64,000 bases of DNA from Moorena sp. SIOASIH (GCF_010671925.1 NZ_JAAHIH010000004.1:124001-188000); one strand, 5' to 3'; counted from the first letter of the stretch, positions 44,247-54,844 are shown. Numbers and translations: made by a program. The notes: generated by a model from the sequence alone, not told the origin.

Positions 44247-44984
44247 ATGCCCCGGATACTGGTCATCGATGACGACCCCGCAATTTCAGAATTAGTCACC
44301 ATCAATTTGGAGATGGCTGGCTACGATGTTAGTCAAGCAATGGATGGCATCAAGGGTCAGGCTCTAGCTCTGCAACTGCAGCCAGACCTGATTATGCTAG
44401 ACTTGATGCTACCCAAGGTAGATGGCTTCACCGTCTGCCAACGGTTACGTCGGGATGAACGCACTTCCGATATTCCAGTATTGATGTTGACTGCCCTAGG
44501 TCAAACCCAAGATAAGGTAGAAGGCTTTAATGCTGGTGCCGATGATTATCTCACCAAACCCTTTGAACTCGAAGAAATGCTGGCGCGAGTGCGAGCATTA
44601 CTACGGCGCACAGACCGAATTCCCCAAGCTGCTAAGCATACGGAAATCCTGAACTATGGTCCTTTGACCCTGGTTCCAGAAAGGTTTGAGGCGATTTGGT
44701 TTGATAAAACCGTAAAACTGACCCATCTGGAGTTTGAACTACTGCACTGTTTACTGCAGCGCCATGGTCAAACTGTTTCTCCCAGCGAAATCCTTAAAGA
44801 AGTTTGGGGATATGACCCTGACGATGATATCGAAACAATTCGAGTGCATATTCGTCACCTGAGAACCAAGCTAGAACCTGATCCCCGCCATCCTAAGTAC
44901 ATCAAAACCGTTTATGGAGCAGGTTATTGCTTAGAGTTACCCAATACAGAAAAGACCCTAGAAGTGAATTCGGCGACTGCCTAG
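44247..44984 (+). CDS. rpaA: OmpR-type response regulator, RpaA-like
   Basis: 245 residues from ATG at 44247 (GTG three bases before would add one). The receiver domain has the acidic pair DDD (7-9 region), phospho-acceptor in LIMLDLMLP, Thr in LMLTALG and Lys in DDYLTKPF. The C-terminal winged helix is of the OmpR class (LTHLEFELLHCLLQRHGQTV, TIRVHIRHLRTKLEPD, TVYGAGYCLEL). The wording GYDVSQAMDGIKGQALALQL and DRIPQAAKH recalls RpaA, the master output regulator of the clock with SasA, more than RpaB. Kinase genes are not linked here. Confidence 0.85.
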   Translation: MPRILVIDDDPAISELVTINLEMAGYDVSQAMDGIKGQALALQLQPDLIMLDLMLPKVDGFTVCQRLRRDERTSDIPVLMLTALGQTQDKVEGFNAGADDYLTKPFELEEMLARVRALLRRTDRIPQAAKHTEILNYGPLTLVPERFEAIWFDKTVKLTHLEFELLHCLLQRHGQTVSPSEILKEVWGYDPDDDIETIRVHIRHLRTKLEPDPRHPKYIKTVYGAGYCLELPNTEKTLEVNSATA

Positions 44985-45038
44985 GATGAACTTGGTAATG
45001 TCAGAGCTACTACAAATCTACGTTTTTAACCTAGAGGG

Positions 45039-45073
45039 GAAAGCCCCCGCCCTTAAGCCGGGGGTAAGCTTTC
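45039..45073. terminator. Candidate bidirectional hairpin between rpaA and chlP
   Basis: Two nested stems: GAAAGC / GCTTTC outside and CCCCCG (45044-45049) / CGGGGG (45059-45064) inside. It stands between convergent genes but lacks a T-run, so it may instead be a remnant of an element end. Confidence 0.4.
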
Positions 45074-45119
45074 TCACCGTTACTCAGTTGGCTACTTCTG
45101 ATCAAAAATTGATCAACTT

Positions 45120-46343
45120 CTAGGGAGCCAAGGCATTGCCCCGCAACAAGCTACCAATTGTCTTCGCTGTAATCTTCATTTGGACAAGAGGATTAGCAGG
45201 TACAACGGTTTTATAGAGATAGCTATCGAAGGTCAGCCGCTGCACATCCTTGTCAGCGCACATCTCTACAAAGGCTTCCCGGCTAGCATCAGAGTTATAA
45301 AAAACTCGTTGTAGAATATCTAGGACTTTGTAGGTCATGCCGTATTTCTTATCCCAGCGCTTCAGGTAAAGCTTGAGGTCATTCTCTGTGGGGATACGGC
45401 TACCGCTGTTAGAGGTTTCCACAATGGTTTCAGCACACATGCGAGCTGATTTAGCCGCAAAGTAAATGCCTTCCCCAGAGGATTTAGTGACTGTTCCAGC
45501 AGCATCACCTACCAAAGCTACCCGACCAACTACACGCCTAGGTCTCGGATGCTCAGGAATCGGATGGGCTTCCACTTTGATAATTTTCCCACCCACAAGT
45601 TTCTTAGCCGCACGGGCGCGAATCCCTGCTTGTAGCTTTTTGATCAAGGCTTGGTTGACCCTCATAGTGCCGGTACCAACGGCAACGTGGTCGTATTTAG
45701 GGAAGACCCAGGCGTAGAAATCAGGAGAAACATCATTGCCCACATACATTTCTGCCAGGTCTTGGTAGTAATTCATCATGTTATCTGGCAGACTGATCCG
45801 CTCTTGGAACGCGATCGCATAATTGTAATCCCCAGCATCAATTGCTTTGGCAACCCGGGAATTTGCCCCATCAGCTCCAATCACCACATCTACTTTCAAG
45901 GTTTTGTGGGTTCCCTTGACACTGCCATCGGAATGGTCAGAATAATAGATGGTATAGGGTTGAGAGTTACTGGTGGGAATATCGAGTTTATAAACGGTGC
46001 CATTAATTAAGTTAGCACCCAACTCAGCCGCACGATTGCGCATGAACCCATCAAGCACCTCGCGACGGCACATTCCAATATATTCGTTTTGCTTTTCTAT
46101 ATGGATATCAACTTCAATATCAGACGGTGAGATCATCTTCATGTTTCTCACTTGCCGGTCAATAATTTCTGGTGGCAGGTCAAACTCACTGACCATACAT
46201 AGTGGAATCGCACCACCACAGGGCTTAGCATTGTCCAGCTTACGCTCAAACAAATAAGTTTCGATTCCTGCTTTAGCTAACGTCTCGGCAGCAGAAGAGC
46301 CTGCTGGTCCCGAACCAACTACTGCAACCCTTAGTGCTGGCAT
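45120..46343 (-). CDS. chlP: Geranylgeranyl reductase (chlorophyll/tocopherol)
   Basis: 407 residues from the ATG at 46343, preceded by GGGAG at a good distance; an ATG twelve bases upstream is less likely. FAD fold at the N-terminus (VAVVGSGPAGSSAAETLA, then LFERK), followed by CGGAIPLCMVSEFDLP, and the second FAD motif RVALVGDAAGTVTKSSGEGI. It reduces geranylgeranyl groups to phytyl for chlorophyll a, tocopherol and phylloquinone. Its presence fixes the organism as a phototroph. Convergent with the rpaA-type gene. Confidence 0.95.
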   Translation of the reverse strand: MPALRVAVVGSGPAGSSAAETLAKAGIETYLFERKLDNAKPCGGAIPLCMVSEFDLPPEIIDRQVRNMKMISPSDIEVDIHIEKQNEYIGMCRREVLDGFMRNRAAELGANLINGTVYKLDIPTSNSQPYTIYYSDHSDGSVKGTHKTLKVDVVIGADGANSRVAKAIDAGDYNYAIAFQERISLPDNMMNYYQDLAEMYVGNDVSPDFYAWVFPKYDHVAVGTGTMRVNQALIKKLQAGIRARAAKKLVGGKIIKVEAHPIPEHPRPRRVVGRVALVGDAAGTVTKSSGEGIYFAAKSARMCAETIVETSNSGSRIPTENDLKLYLKRWDKKYGMTYKVLDILQRVFYNSDASREAFVEMCADKDVQRLTFDSYLYKTVVPANPLVQMKITAKTIGSLLRGNALAP

Positions 46344-46355
46344 GTTTTCTCCCAT

Positions 46356-46723
46356 GGTTTTTTAAGCTACGGAATGCATCCTATCACGGACTTTCCTGTC
46401 ATCTGAACCTTCCCTAATATTTGGGGTCAAGTTGCAATACACCTTAACAAAAGTCCTTAACATTACTTAAAAATTGCTGCTGTGATTGGTCATTTTAATC
46501 GTTACTGGTTAATTGTTAAGGTTAATTATTAATTGTTAATTATTGTGTAATTTTTAGTAATTGTTATTGTTAATGGTTAATTCTTAACTATACCGACCTT
46601 AGACCTGTTGGGAAATAAGAGAAAATATCGATAGTGTAGGCAACTGTGGAAAGTAATACCAATTCGTCAAAGTAGGACTACAGATGCAGATGGTCCGAGA
46701 GTCGAGTTTTGGAACTACTGAAT
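46356..46723. other. Gap with TTAATTG/TTAATTA heptamers
   Basis: Degenerate TTAATTG-type units at 46508-46580, otherwise AT-rich sequence containing the chlP promoter. No gene. Confidence 0.5.
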
Positions 46724-48520
46724 TTAGCGTTCTAGTTTCTTCCGTGCCTGCTGACGTAGCTTCAGGGCATTCCGGTGGTTAGGTTCAATCTGGAGTGCCT
46801 TATTTAAAGAAGTGATTGCCTGATTAAAGCGCCCTAGTGTCATCTGAGCTTCCCCCTTAGTCATCCAAGCGTCTGCCAAATCTCGTTGAAGTGCGATCGC
46901 TTTCTCCAAAGCCGTAATCGCCTCAACAGAACGACCCAACTTTTGGAGGGTTATTCCCTGTGAAAGCCAAGCTTCCGTTAAATCTGGCTTAAGGGTAAGG
47001 GCTTGGTTATAGAGTCTGAGGGCTTCTACAGACCGTTGCTGTTGGTCAAGGGCTTGACCAAGGCTCCACACAGCTTCTGGGTAGTTAGGTTTAAAATGTA
47101 AGGCATCATTACAAGCAACAACTGCCATCTCCGGCTGTTGGAGTTTATTCAGACTGTAGCATCTGCCCCAATAAGCTTCCGCAAAATCTGCTTTTTTAGC
47201 GATCGCTTGGTCGTATAGTTTTAGAGCTTCCTGGTACTGTCGAGATTTCCGCAATTGGTCAGCTTCGTCTAAAAGTTGCTCCGCTGTGACCTTAGCCTCA
47301 GTACTATAGTCAGTCTTATATTCAGTGATATAGTCAGTATTTTCACCAGTTGCTTGGGCAGATAGAAAAGTTTTCAACAGCACCAAGCCGACCCCCAAGA
47401 TAGTTATCGATATAGTAATTAACCCGAACTTCACCAATCGTTGCGGAATAGATAGTGTTGTCCGGTTAGTTGCTGAACCTCTCGAATGTTGGGGGGTGTG
47501 AAGTTGAGGCGTAGTTCTACTTTGACTCCTGGTCATCATTGACGAGGGGACTGTAGTGTTTGCTAGCTTCCTAATGTCGGGAATTGGGAGTTCCATCCCA
47601 GACTGGCTTTCACCGGTAATTTCCTGAGTAGGGATTTCTTCCTCAGCTAATGACAACAGTTGCTGTCTTGGTAAACTAGCCAGTACCTCTAGAGCCTCAG
47701 CTGCTGTCCCATAGCGGTCACGGAAATCATAGCGCACCATAATGTCAAGAATATGGGCCAACTCTGGGCTAACCTGCTTTGCGTAGTGTTGCCAATCAAT
47801 TTCACTAGTTGTGGGATTTTCCTTCAAGTTTTTGGGATGAACCCCAGTTAATGCTTGGATTCCAACCATCCCGACAGCATAGATATCACTGCTAAAGCGG
47901 GGCCTTCCTGCCAATTGCTCATGGGGCATATAGCCCTGGGTGCCAATAGAAACCGTTAAATGAGTTTCCCCAGTTTCAGGATTAATCTTTTGGCTACTGA
48001 CTTGCTTAACAGCACCAAAGTCAATCAGCACGATTTTGTCGTCCCGTTGGCGGCGGATTAAGTTAGAGGGTTTAATATCCCGATGGATAATCTGTTGTTG
48101 ATGGACAAAGGCCAATACCTGTAGAATATCTATTAATAAAGCAATCACTCGCTCTTGTGAACACGGATGACCCTTGACAAGTTCTCGATTCAAAGGTTGT
48201 CCTTCAATCAATTCCTGAACCAGATAAAACTGCTGATCTTCCTCAAAATGTGCCAGTAGGCGAGGGATCTGGTCATGATTACCTAGCTGGTAGAGAAATC
48301 GAGCTTCTCTATCGAAAAGGCGTCTTGCCATTTGCAGGGTTGCCGTCTGCTCGGTTTGGGGCAAGAGAAGTTTAACCACACATCGGGGTTGATTTGGCAA
48401 ATGTATATCTTGTGCTAGGAACGTTCGACCAAACCCACCTGCTCCCAGTTGGTTGATAATTTTGTAGCGTCCACCTACTAGGGTTTTTGCGGATTGTGTC
48501 TCTCCAGATAAGCGGCTCAT
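46724..48520 (-). CDS. Serine/threonine protein kinase with C-terminal TPR domain
   Basis: 598 residues. Kinase domain about 16-285: glycine loop LGAGGFGRTF (25-34), Lys in CVVKLL (K50), catalytic loop HRDIKPSN (D148, K150), IDFGAV (D167). A Ser/Thr-rich linker and a single membrane helix (about 365-388) precede an extracytoplasmic helical part with about five TPR units (RQYQEALKLYDQAIAKKADF and on). This kinase-TM-TPR layout is common in cyanobacteria (SpkB/F-like group). It likely phosphorylates cytoplasmic targets in response to a partner bound outside; target unknown. Confidence 0.92.
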   Translation of the reverse strand: MSRLSGETQSAKTLVGGRYKIINQLGAGGFGRTFLAQDIHLPNQPRCVVKLLLPQTEQTATLQMARRLFDREARFLYQLGNHDQIPRLLAHFEEDQQFYLVQELIEGQPLNRELVKGHPCSQERVIALLIDILQVLAFVHQQQIIHRDIKPSNLIRRQRDDKIVLIDFGAVKQVSSQKINPETGETHLTVSIGTQGYMPHEQLAGRPRFSSDIYAVGMVGIQALTGVHPKNLKENPTTSEIDWQHYAKQVSPELAHILDIMVRYDFRDRYGTAAEALEVLASLPRQQLLSLAEEEIPTQEITGESQSGMELPIPDIRKLANTTVPSSMMTRSQSRTTPQLHTPQHSRGSATNRTTLSIPQRLVKFGLITISITILGVGLVLLKTFLSAQATGENTDYITEYKTDYSTEAKVTAEQLLDEADQLRKSRQYQEALKLYDQAIAKKADFAEAYWGRCYSLNKLQQPEMAVVACNDALHFKPNYPEAVWSLGQALDQQQRSVEALRLYNQALTLKPDLTEAWLSQGITLQKLGRSVEAITALEKAIALQRDLADAWMTKGEAQMTLGRFNQAITSLNKALQIEPNHRNALKLRQQARKKLER

Positions 48521-49641
48521 CGAGGGGTTAGTGATGACTACCTAATTATGATTCCAAATTTAGCTAATATACCATTGATTTGGATCCTAGAGCTAGTTCG
48601 ATCACAAAGAAAGTTAACATTACCGATTGTTTAATTCGGCCTCAACTTCCTCAAAGTTAACTTTTTCCTTGACTATCGGAGATTAATAAACTTGTCCCTT
48701 AATAAGGGAAAGTAACGATGAGTGACTCAAATGAAGGAGTAAGCTGTCACCCATTTAAATTGTGAATGGGAGCTGATGGGGAGATGGTCAGATGGGGAGA
48801 TGGTCAGAGGGTAGACCGGCTTTTGCACAAGTGGATCGATGGGAAATTTCAATAGAGCTTTGCGGAAAATACTCAATACCTCTGTGCAACTAGCTCTAAA
48901 AACGCGATCGCCAATTTCAATTACAAGTCAGTTTCTAGCTAAAAATAGGTACTTGAGCTAATTGATGTTAATAAATCAGCCTTTTAAAGAGGTTTATACT
49001 AATTGTTTATTTCTACAAAAAAAGCAATCAATTATTATAACGCCATTATATTGGGGGTATTAGTGCCCCAAATCTTAATCTCACTAACCCAAAAATACTG
49101 CTAATTATATTTTCATACTTCCTGGGATTCTTTATCGATGATGTTTTGATAAACATCAGATGCACCCATCACCAACCAAGATGCGCTGCTCTACATGGAT
49201 TTGAAATTGACTATAGCAGCAACAACATCCCATCACGGTGGATAATACCCCATCCGACCAGTATTAAAGCAGCCTTGAAACCCCGTACCCCCTTTTAAAA
49301 TTACCAATTCGTCGAGTATGCTATGGCTATACCCTTTTGCAAGGATAGTAGCTTGGCCGCAAAACAAGCGGTTGCTGAGGTCTACTTTCTGAGATCTTCT
49401 GCCAGAAGTGGTGCAAAAGGGTAAAAAGTACGGCTGGCGATCGCCTTTTGGCTCTTAGCTCAGAAATTACCTCTGGGAGGATGTATGTCAGTCGATCAAA
49501 TCATTACCTGAAACCAGTATTTCCCGATCAGACGTTTATAGGACCAAACGTTTATAACTTAATCCAAGACTACCAACCGGATAATGCCAACAAACTTTGG
49601 TCATTACTGGATTTCCATCTATGGTATAAATAATTTATTTC
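48521..49641. other. 1.1-kb gap without a convincing gene
   Basis: Contains a short repeat with two copies of GATGGGGAGATGGTCAG (48775-48808) and otherwise AT-rich, unique-looking sequence. A frame from 49481 to 49633 (50 residues) ends eight bases before the glycosyltransferase gene, but GGGAGG touches its ATG without spacing; I do not call it a gene. The gap may hold a decayed gene. Confidence 0.5.
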
Positions 49642-50649
49642 ATGAATACATCTGTCTCAGTAGTTATCACCACCTTTAATAAAGCCCAGTACCTCGAACA
49701 ATCAGTAAAAAGTGTACTAGCGCAAACATTTTCCCAGATTGAATGCATTATTGTAGATGATGGCTCTACCGATAATACCCGCAAAGTTGCTGATCAGTTA
49801 GTCCACTACCACCCACAGATACAGTACTTTTATAAAGACAATGGAGGCGTCTCTTCTGCTCGTAATTTTGGCGCTGATAAAGCGACTGGAGAATGGATTC
49901 AATTCTTAGATGCTGATGATTGGATTCATGAAGATAAGATCAGATTTCAATTGAGCTGTTTAGAGGGAACTGGTGATAATGGTGATAATATAGTATTTTA
50001 CTCAGACTATGAACGGGTCTATGTTGATCAAAACGAAAACATTATTGAAACCAAGCCTCATGTTGTTGGTGCTCTCACCAAAGAACAGCTAATCGAACGA
50101 CTACTAATCTGTCCAGATTTTCTGGCAAACTCTCCTTTTCCCTTGTTACAGCAATCGATGCTGTTCAAGAAAAAACTCTTAGACCAGAGAAATTTTGATA
50201 CTCGCCTGAAAGCCTGTGAGGATCGAGAATGGGTATTAGAACTTCTGCAACGGAACGTCAGATTTGTCCATACTCCAATCATCGGAGCCTATTATAGAAA
50301 ACACCGCTTCAATCTCACCGATAATAGCTCACTGATGCGGGAGTCTTACATTAAGTATTTTGAAATTGTCTTGACAAATCACCAAAAATTAGTTAGCTTA
50401 TGCCAGAAAAGTATTAAGTATTTGATAGAAAAAAGTTTTGAGGAAAAAGACCAGGAAAGTTTTACCAGATTAGCTAAATTAGTGGAATTGCCAGTATATC
50501 TGCTCAATGGCAAAATTAAAGTTAATCATCGTTGGTTATTAAATTTACTCTATTGGCTCAGAACGATGATACCAAACTTTTTACTATACGAAAGATACCG
50601 AGGTCCCCGTTCTCGTAAACTTTTATCCATCATTAGCCGTCGGTCTTAG
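49642..50649 (+). CDS. Family 2 glycosyltransferase
   Basis: 335 residues. GT-A fold marks: VSVVITTFNKAQYLEQSV at the start, nucleotide-sugar Asp in IVDDGSTDNT, and FLDADDWIHEDK as the metal-binding DxD. NNGGVSSARNFG-like segment (DNGGVSSARNFG) matches the GT2 wording. The C-terminal third is helical, without membrane segments. It probably adds a sugar to a surface polysaccharide or glycolipid. No other glycan genes flank it. Confidence 0.9.
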   Translation: MNTSVSVVITTFNKAQYLEQSVKSVLAQTFSQIECIIVDDGSTDNTRKVADQLVHYHPQIQYFYKDNGGVSSARNFGADKATGEWIQFLDADDWIHEDKIRFQLSCLEGTGDNGDNIVFYSDYERVYVDQNENIIETKPHVVGALTKEQLIERLLICPDFLANSPFPLLQQSMLFKKKLLDQRNFDTRLKACEDREWVLELLQRNVRFVHTPIIGAYYRKHRFNLTDNSSLMRESYIKYFEIVLTNHQKLVSLCQKSIKYLIEKSFEEKDQESFTRLAKLVELPVYLLNGKIKVNHRWLLNLLYWLRTMIPNFLLYERYRGPRSRKLLSIISRRS

Positions 50650-50728
50650 CATAAACTGGGATAAAAGTCCCGTTCCGTAGAATCAGGCTCAGGATAAATC
50701 CTAGAGAGCATCCTGATTAAATTCCTGA

Positions 50729-51967
50729 TTAAATTCCTCCTGTCAACAGCAGCAACACTGTTTGAAATAGTCCCACCATCACTCCTAAAATACCCCCTAA
50801 ATTCACAATAGCTTGTAATTCACTTTTTACTAAAGTCTGAATCGTGATTTCCATATCTTTTGGAGAAGTAGCGTTTACCCGTTCAACAATCACTTCATCA
50901 ATCGATAAAATCGGAATCACTTCAGTCATAATTTTTTCCAAATCCTCCTCTAGGTAGCGCTCTATAACCAAAGCTAGTTCCTTGCTAATCATTGCCAAGG
51001 ATGTAGTCATAATTGCTGACTCTCGGAGCCGATTAACAATTAACACAGACACCTTTTCCCAGTCAATAGATTGATTTAATCCTTGTATAAATCCAGCACC
51101 CCCCTCTTGAATATAACCACGCACCGAATCCCGCATAGTTTTCCGTAACTGTCTCACTGTTGACAAAGGCAAATTTTGCAATGAGACATTTTGCAACCAT
51201 TCCCGCAAGCGATCGCGAGTTCCTAGAGCCACAATTAACTCTTCGATGCGAGCATTAGTCGCTTCTTTATCGTCAAGGCAAAAGGTTCGCAGGCGGATCA
51301 AAGCATTGCGCAGACCAAATAAATTTGCCACTACCCAGTATGTCCCACTGGACTTTTCCCGAAAGTCTTCATCAATGATTTGAATGTTGCGGTCAGTTAG
51401 GAAATCAATAACTGCCTGTCGCAAAATATCTGGGGGGAGTACTACTTTTAAGATCCACTCAGAAAGCTTACGAGCTTGTTCTTGATCCAGTTGAAACTCC
51501 AATAAAATCTGGTCAAAAACATGATTAAGTTGGGCTTCTAGAAAATCCTTACGACGGGCTAAGACTTTTAGCATACGTGGCAACGATTCCCCTATCAAGT
51601 CTCGGAGAATCCCAGCAAGAATATGAGCTGTTTTCTGTTGCTTATCCGACCGGACTTGATCTAGCGCTAAGTTTAATAGCCACAAGATCGCTGCTTCCAC
51701 ACGTTCAGTATGCAGCAGACGCTTTGCCAGACGCTGTAACTCTGTTGGCGTCAGCAGAGACCCCATAATAGTGTCAGCCACTCGCCTAGCCAGACGTTCC
51801 TGGTTGCGGGGAATTAAACCTGGTGTAAAAGGTAGCTGACGCTTACCGATGTAAATTGGTCTGTAGGGACGGAACAACATTTTGATGGCTAAATCATTGG
51901 TGAAATAGCCAATAATTCCCCCAGCTATAGGAGGAACAAACAACAAGAACAAGTTAAACAGATCCAA
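50729..51967 (-). CDS. DUF445 family membrane protein
   Basis: 412 residues. The N-terminal signature IAGGIIGYFTNDLAIKMLFRPYRP and LPFTPGLIPRNQERLA is that of DUF445, with membrane segments at both ends (about 5-22 and 385-410) and a long helical middle. Homologues (YheB-like) are conserved in cyanobacteria and firmicutes, function unknown. Convergent with the glycosyltransferase gene. Confidence 0.9.
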   Translation of the reverse strand: MDLFNLFLLFVPPIAGGIIGYFTNDLAIKMLFRPYRPIYIGKRQLPFTPGLIPRNQERLARRVADTIMGSLLTPTELQRLAKRLLHTERVEAAILWLLNLALDQVRSDKQQKTAHILAGILRDLIGESLPRMLKVLARRKDFLEAQLNHVFDQILLEFQLDQEQARKLSEWILKVVLPPDILRQAVIDFLTDRNIQIIDEDFREKSSGTYWVVANLFGLRNALIRLRTFCLDDKEATNARIEELIVALGTRDRLREWLQNVSLQNLPLSTVRQLRKTMRDSVRGYIQEGGAGFIQGLNQSIDWEKVSVLIVNRLRESAIMTTSLAMISKELALVIERYLEEDLEKIMTEVIPILSIDEVIVERVNATSPKDMEITIQTLVKSELQAIVNLGGILGVMVGLFQTVLLLLTGGI

Positions 51968-52094
51968 AACAAAAATCGAGTTGTGTAGAACTTAAAAAGC
52001 AGGTAATCGGCAAGTTTAAAGTATGATGGATAAAGTCAGAAGTGTACACTAGTTATAGCATTTATTAAATAGGTGAGGTACCCCGCCCTTGGGG

Positions 52095-52209
52095 GAGTAG
52101 GGAATAGGGAATAGGGAATAGGGAATAGGGAATAGGGAATAGGGAATAGGGAATAGGGAATAGGGAATAGGGAATAGGGAATAGGTAATAGGGAACAGGG
52201 AATAGGGAA
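52095..52209. repeat. (GGGAATA)n heptamer array
   Basis: About sixteen units of GGGAATA with two variants, within a 520-bp gap. GTGAGGTAC just before it matches the start of the array at 38388. The rest of the gap (52210-52490) is AT-rich and without a gene; it includes the promoter region of raf1. Confidence 0.9.
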
Positions 52210-52490
52210 AAAATCCTATGTACCTCATTACTATGAGAACCGCTATATATGGCTGCGGTTATTTAACAATTAGTAGGCTTGAGCATTAATTCAAAGATGC
52301 ACCATCCCTCACCTTTATCCTTGCTGCCTTTACACTTGCTATCTTCATCTTTTATACTTCAAGAATTGATTTCATGCCCAATCTCTATTGTAGGCTTTTT
52401 CCAAAAGTGACATCCTCCCACACTAAACCCTAACGGGATATAATACACATTGCCTTTGATGGCACTGTTCGTTTTCTTTTTGTTTAAACC

Positions 52491-53585
52491 ATGACTGAAG
52501 TACCACCAGGCTCTCCTGAAAGTCACCCTCAAACCAATTCAGAACAGATAAATGCTGAAGATTTATTAAACTTACTGCGGCGCAAAGAACGCAACTGGGT
52601 GGAGTGGGGTAAAGCCTGTCAGCAGCTACAGAAAGCTGGCTACAGTTCTCAGGTAATTTTTGAAGAAACTGGGTTTGAGCCAATTCAACAGAATCAAGTG
52701 ATGGTGGCATCTCAGGTTTACACAAGTTTGATTACAGTGGGGGTGTCCGATGAAGTGCGATCGCGTTTTGAGACTAGCGGTAGCGATTCCCTGTACGAGT
52801 TGCGGATTCTCACCCAAGAGGAACGAGCTGCTGCTGCTGAATTTCTCGTTGCTAGAAACTTGAACTCCGAAGGAGCCCATGAAGTTGCCAAAGCAATCAA
52901 GACCTTTTCCCGCAGAAGCCGTCCACCAGAGGGATTCACCAATCATCCTGGAGATGCTGTTGCCTATCAGTATTGGAAACTTGCCAAACAACACAATGAT
53001 TTGCAAGAACGTTCTCGTTTGATTGCCCGAGGCTTGATGTTTGCTCATACTCAACAAGCCCGGCAACAAATCGAAGAATTACTCACAGGAGCGTTTGGTA
53101 GCACTCAGCGTCCAGCTCCCAGATTACCCATATACCGCCTCGAAGCTGAAGAAGATTTACCCCGCTTGCTTCCCGTAGTGGGATCCTTACCCCTGACAAT
53201 AGCTGATCTCAACCAGGTTCCTAAAACTGACTATACCGGTGCTTTCAGTATAGTTAAAGGGCTTCGAGAGCAGACGTTCGTGGCAGTACCCGGCTGGCAG
53301 GTAGTTTTGAAGGCACAAGATCCAGTAGTGATTTTGTGTCACAGTAATCAGCTGCCTATTCAACAGAATAACAAACCTGAAGAGATTTTGCTTATTATTG
53401 ACCGCTCACAGCAGCAGTGGGATGGGGACAGCTACTTTTTGGTTGAAGAATCAGGACAGTTGGAGATTAAGTGGTTTCCAGATTCTCCTGATGTTAGTTT
53501 TTTGGGACGCCTCATCCTAGTATTACGACCGAAAAAAATTCTGGATGAAGCCTTGAGTCAAGATGTCTGGCAAATTGATGAGTAA
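52491..53585 (+). CDS. raf1: Rubisco accumulation factor 1
   Basis: 364 residues, close to the usual length. N-terminal helical domain with LLNLLRRKERNWVEWGKACQ and AGYSSQVIFEETGFEP, a helix-turn-helix-like part, then linker and C-terminal beta domain (RLPIYRLEAEEDLPRLLPVVG, and LPIYR-PRLPV wording typical of Raf1). It holds folded RbcL dimers and helps form the RbcL8 core for RbcS to bind. No rbc genes in the window, as usual. Confidence 0.92.
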   Translation: MTEVPPGSPESHPQTNSEQINAEDLLNLLRRKERNWVEWGKACQQLQKAGYSSQVIFEETGFEPIQQNQVMVASQVYTSLITVGVSDEVRSRFETSGSDSLYELRILTQEERAAAAEFLVARNLNSEGAHEVAKAIKTFSRRSRPPEGFTNHPGDAVAYQYWKLAKQHNDLQERSRLIARGLMFAHTQQARQQIEELLTGAFGSTQRPAPRLPIYRLEAEEDLPRLLPVVGSLPLTIADLNQVPKTDYTGAFSIVKGLREQTFVAVPGWQVVLKAQDPVVILCHSNQLPIQQNNKPEEILLIIDRSQQQWDGDSYFLVEESGQLEIKWFPDSPDVSFLGRLILVLRPKKILDEALSQDVWQIDE

Positions 53586-53819
53586 TTATTCATTAGTTAT
53601 AGCAATTATCAGCAACGTTTGAGGCCAAAGCTTATCCTTTTAAGGCAAAAGGCATGCATGGCTATTGGCAAAAGGCAATAATAAAGAGGCTTTTAGGGAA
53701 ATCAGCTTCAAAAAAGACTGTACCTCATTAGTGCGATAAACGCGCTTATTATGTTAGTTAATTGCTTTTTTCTTGACTGTTAAAAATTACCATCAACAAA
53801 ACCCTTTTTATCAAAAGGC

Positions 53820-54467
53820 TCAAGTAGTTCGATTAGCCAGTACTGCATAGAATGGATCGCCTATAGTGATCCCAAGCTGTAGCAGAAAATTAGGAAGCGG
53901 GGATGGTCGAGCAACAACCTCAGGGGAACTAAATCCAGGAATAGACTGGTAATAGGTTTTCACTAACTCCACTCGACTTTGCTCAGTCCCATCTCGCCAG
54001 GACTGAATCGCCTTTTGAAAAAACATTCGGTTAGAAAAGCTAATAATTGCCATTCCCCCTGGTTTTAAGACGCGATGAATCTCAGCAAAAACTTTTTCCG
54101 GGTACTGAAGATACTGAACTGAAACAGCAATCAGTACAGCATCAAAGTCTTGGTCAGGCAATGGCAATTGCTGGTTTTGATTCAGGTCTTGGATAAAGTA
54201 GTGATTAAGTCTAGGATTTTTGACCAGTTCTTCCAGATTCATCCCATGCCCCTCAACATGAGCAAACTCCATGTCTTCTGGTAAGTGAGAAACCCAACTG
54301 CTCATGAGATCGAGGATTCGCGTGTTGGGTTGTAGTTGCTCCCGGTAGAGGTTTACCAGCTGATCGATAAAGCCCTCATCGACATGAGTCACAAACCTTG
54401 GAAATGAATAGAACAGAGCATCATCGCTCTCATCCAATTTACTGCGTTGAAGGCGCTGGTAGATCAT
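53820..54467 (-). CDS. Class I SAM-dependent methyltransferase
   Basis: 215 residues. Motif I is the variant TRILDLMSSWVSHLP rather than the Gly-rich form; the following HVEGHGMNLEEL and FDAVLIAVSVQYLQYPEKVFAEI plus VLKPGGMAIISFSNRMFF match the methyltransferase-11 fold. The motif I variant occurs in a cyanobacterial and plant subfamily. Substrate unknown. Confidence 0.85.
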   Translation of the reverse strand: MIYQRLQRSKLDESDDALFYSFPRFVTHVDEGFIDQLVNLYREQLQPNTRILDLMSSWVSHLPEDMEFAHVEGHGMNLEELVKNPRLNHYFIQDLNQNQQLPLPDQDFDAVLIAVSVQYLQYPEKVFAEIHRVLKPGGMAIISFSNRMFFQKAIQSWRDGTEQSRVELVKTYYQSIPGFSSPEVVARPSPLPNFLLQLGITIGDPFYAVLANRTT

Positions 54468-54528
54468 TGTATGAGCTAATATCTATACTTGTTAAGCTTG
54501 TTAAGAATATTATAAAGATTTATTAAGC

Positions 54529-54822
54529 TTATGGTAAGTATTTCATAGTTTGGGTTAAAGCAATGAATATTTTGAACCGGTTAGACAGGGTTCTACAAAA
54601 AAAATAGGGAAGAGCATTGATATCTCTTCCCCCTTGTTGATTTTGGTATTGATTTTTGTTGTCTTGATTTTGGTTTTGGAGTGCTTTCCGACTTTCCTTA
54701 AGCTTCCGCCGCAGCATCTGAGTCTGTTTTTTCAGTTGTTTGCGCCGTGCTGAGCCTCCTTTTCCTTTCCAGTTACGCCCTTGGCGGCGGGGCGATTCCC
54801 ACCGTTTTAGTCGTTGTGCCAT
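54529..54822 (-). CDS. Small basic protein of unknown function
   Basis: 97 residues, strongly basic N-terminal half (RRKQLKKQTQMLRRKLKES) that would form a charged helix, then Gln/Asn-rich and a hydrophobic end. AAGGGG lies about eight bases before the ATG. It follows the tRNA-Leu on the same strand. I do not recognise it; it may be a short nucleic-acid-binding protein, or a non-coding frame. Confidence 0.4.
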   Translation of the reverse strand: MAQRLKRWESPRRQGRNWKGKGGSARRKQLKKQTQMLRRKLKESRKALQNQNQDNKNQYQNQQGGRDINALPYFFCRTLSNRFKIFIALTQTMKYLP

Positions 54823-54844
54823 TACTCTTGCCCCTTAGTTACAG

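Noticed and set aside
49481..49633. 50-residue frame just before the glycosyltransferase
   Set aside because: The ribosome-site-like GGGAGG touches the start codon; no family is recognised.
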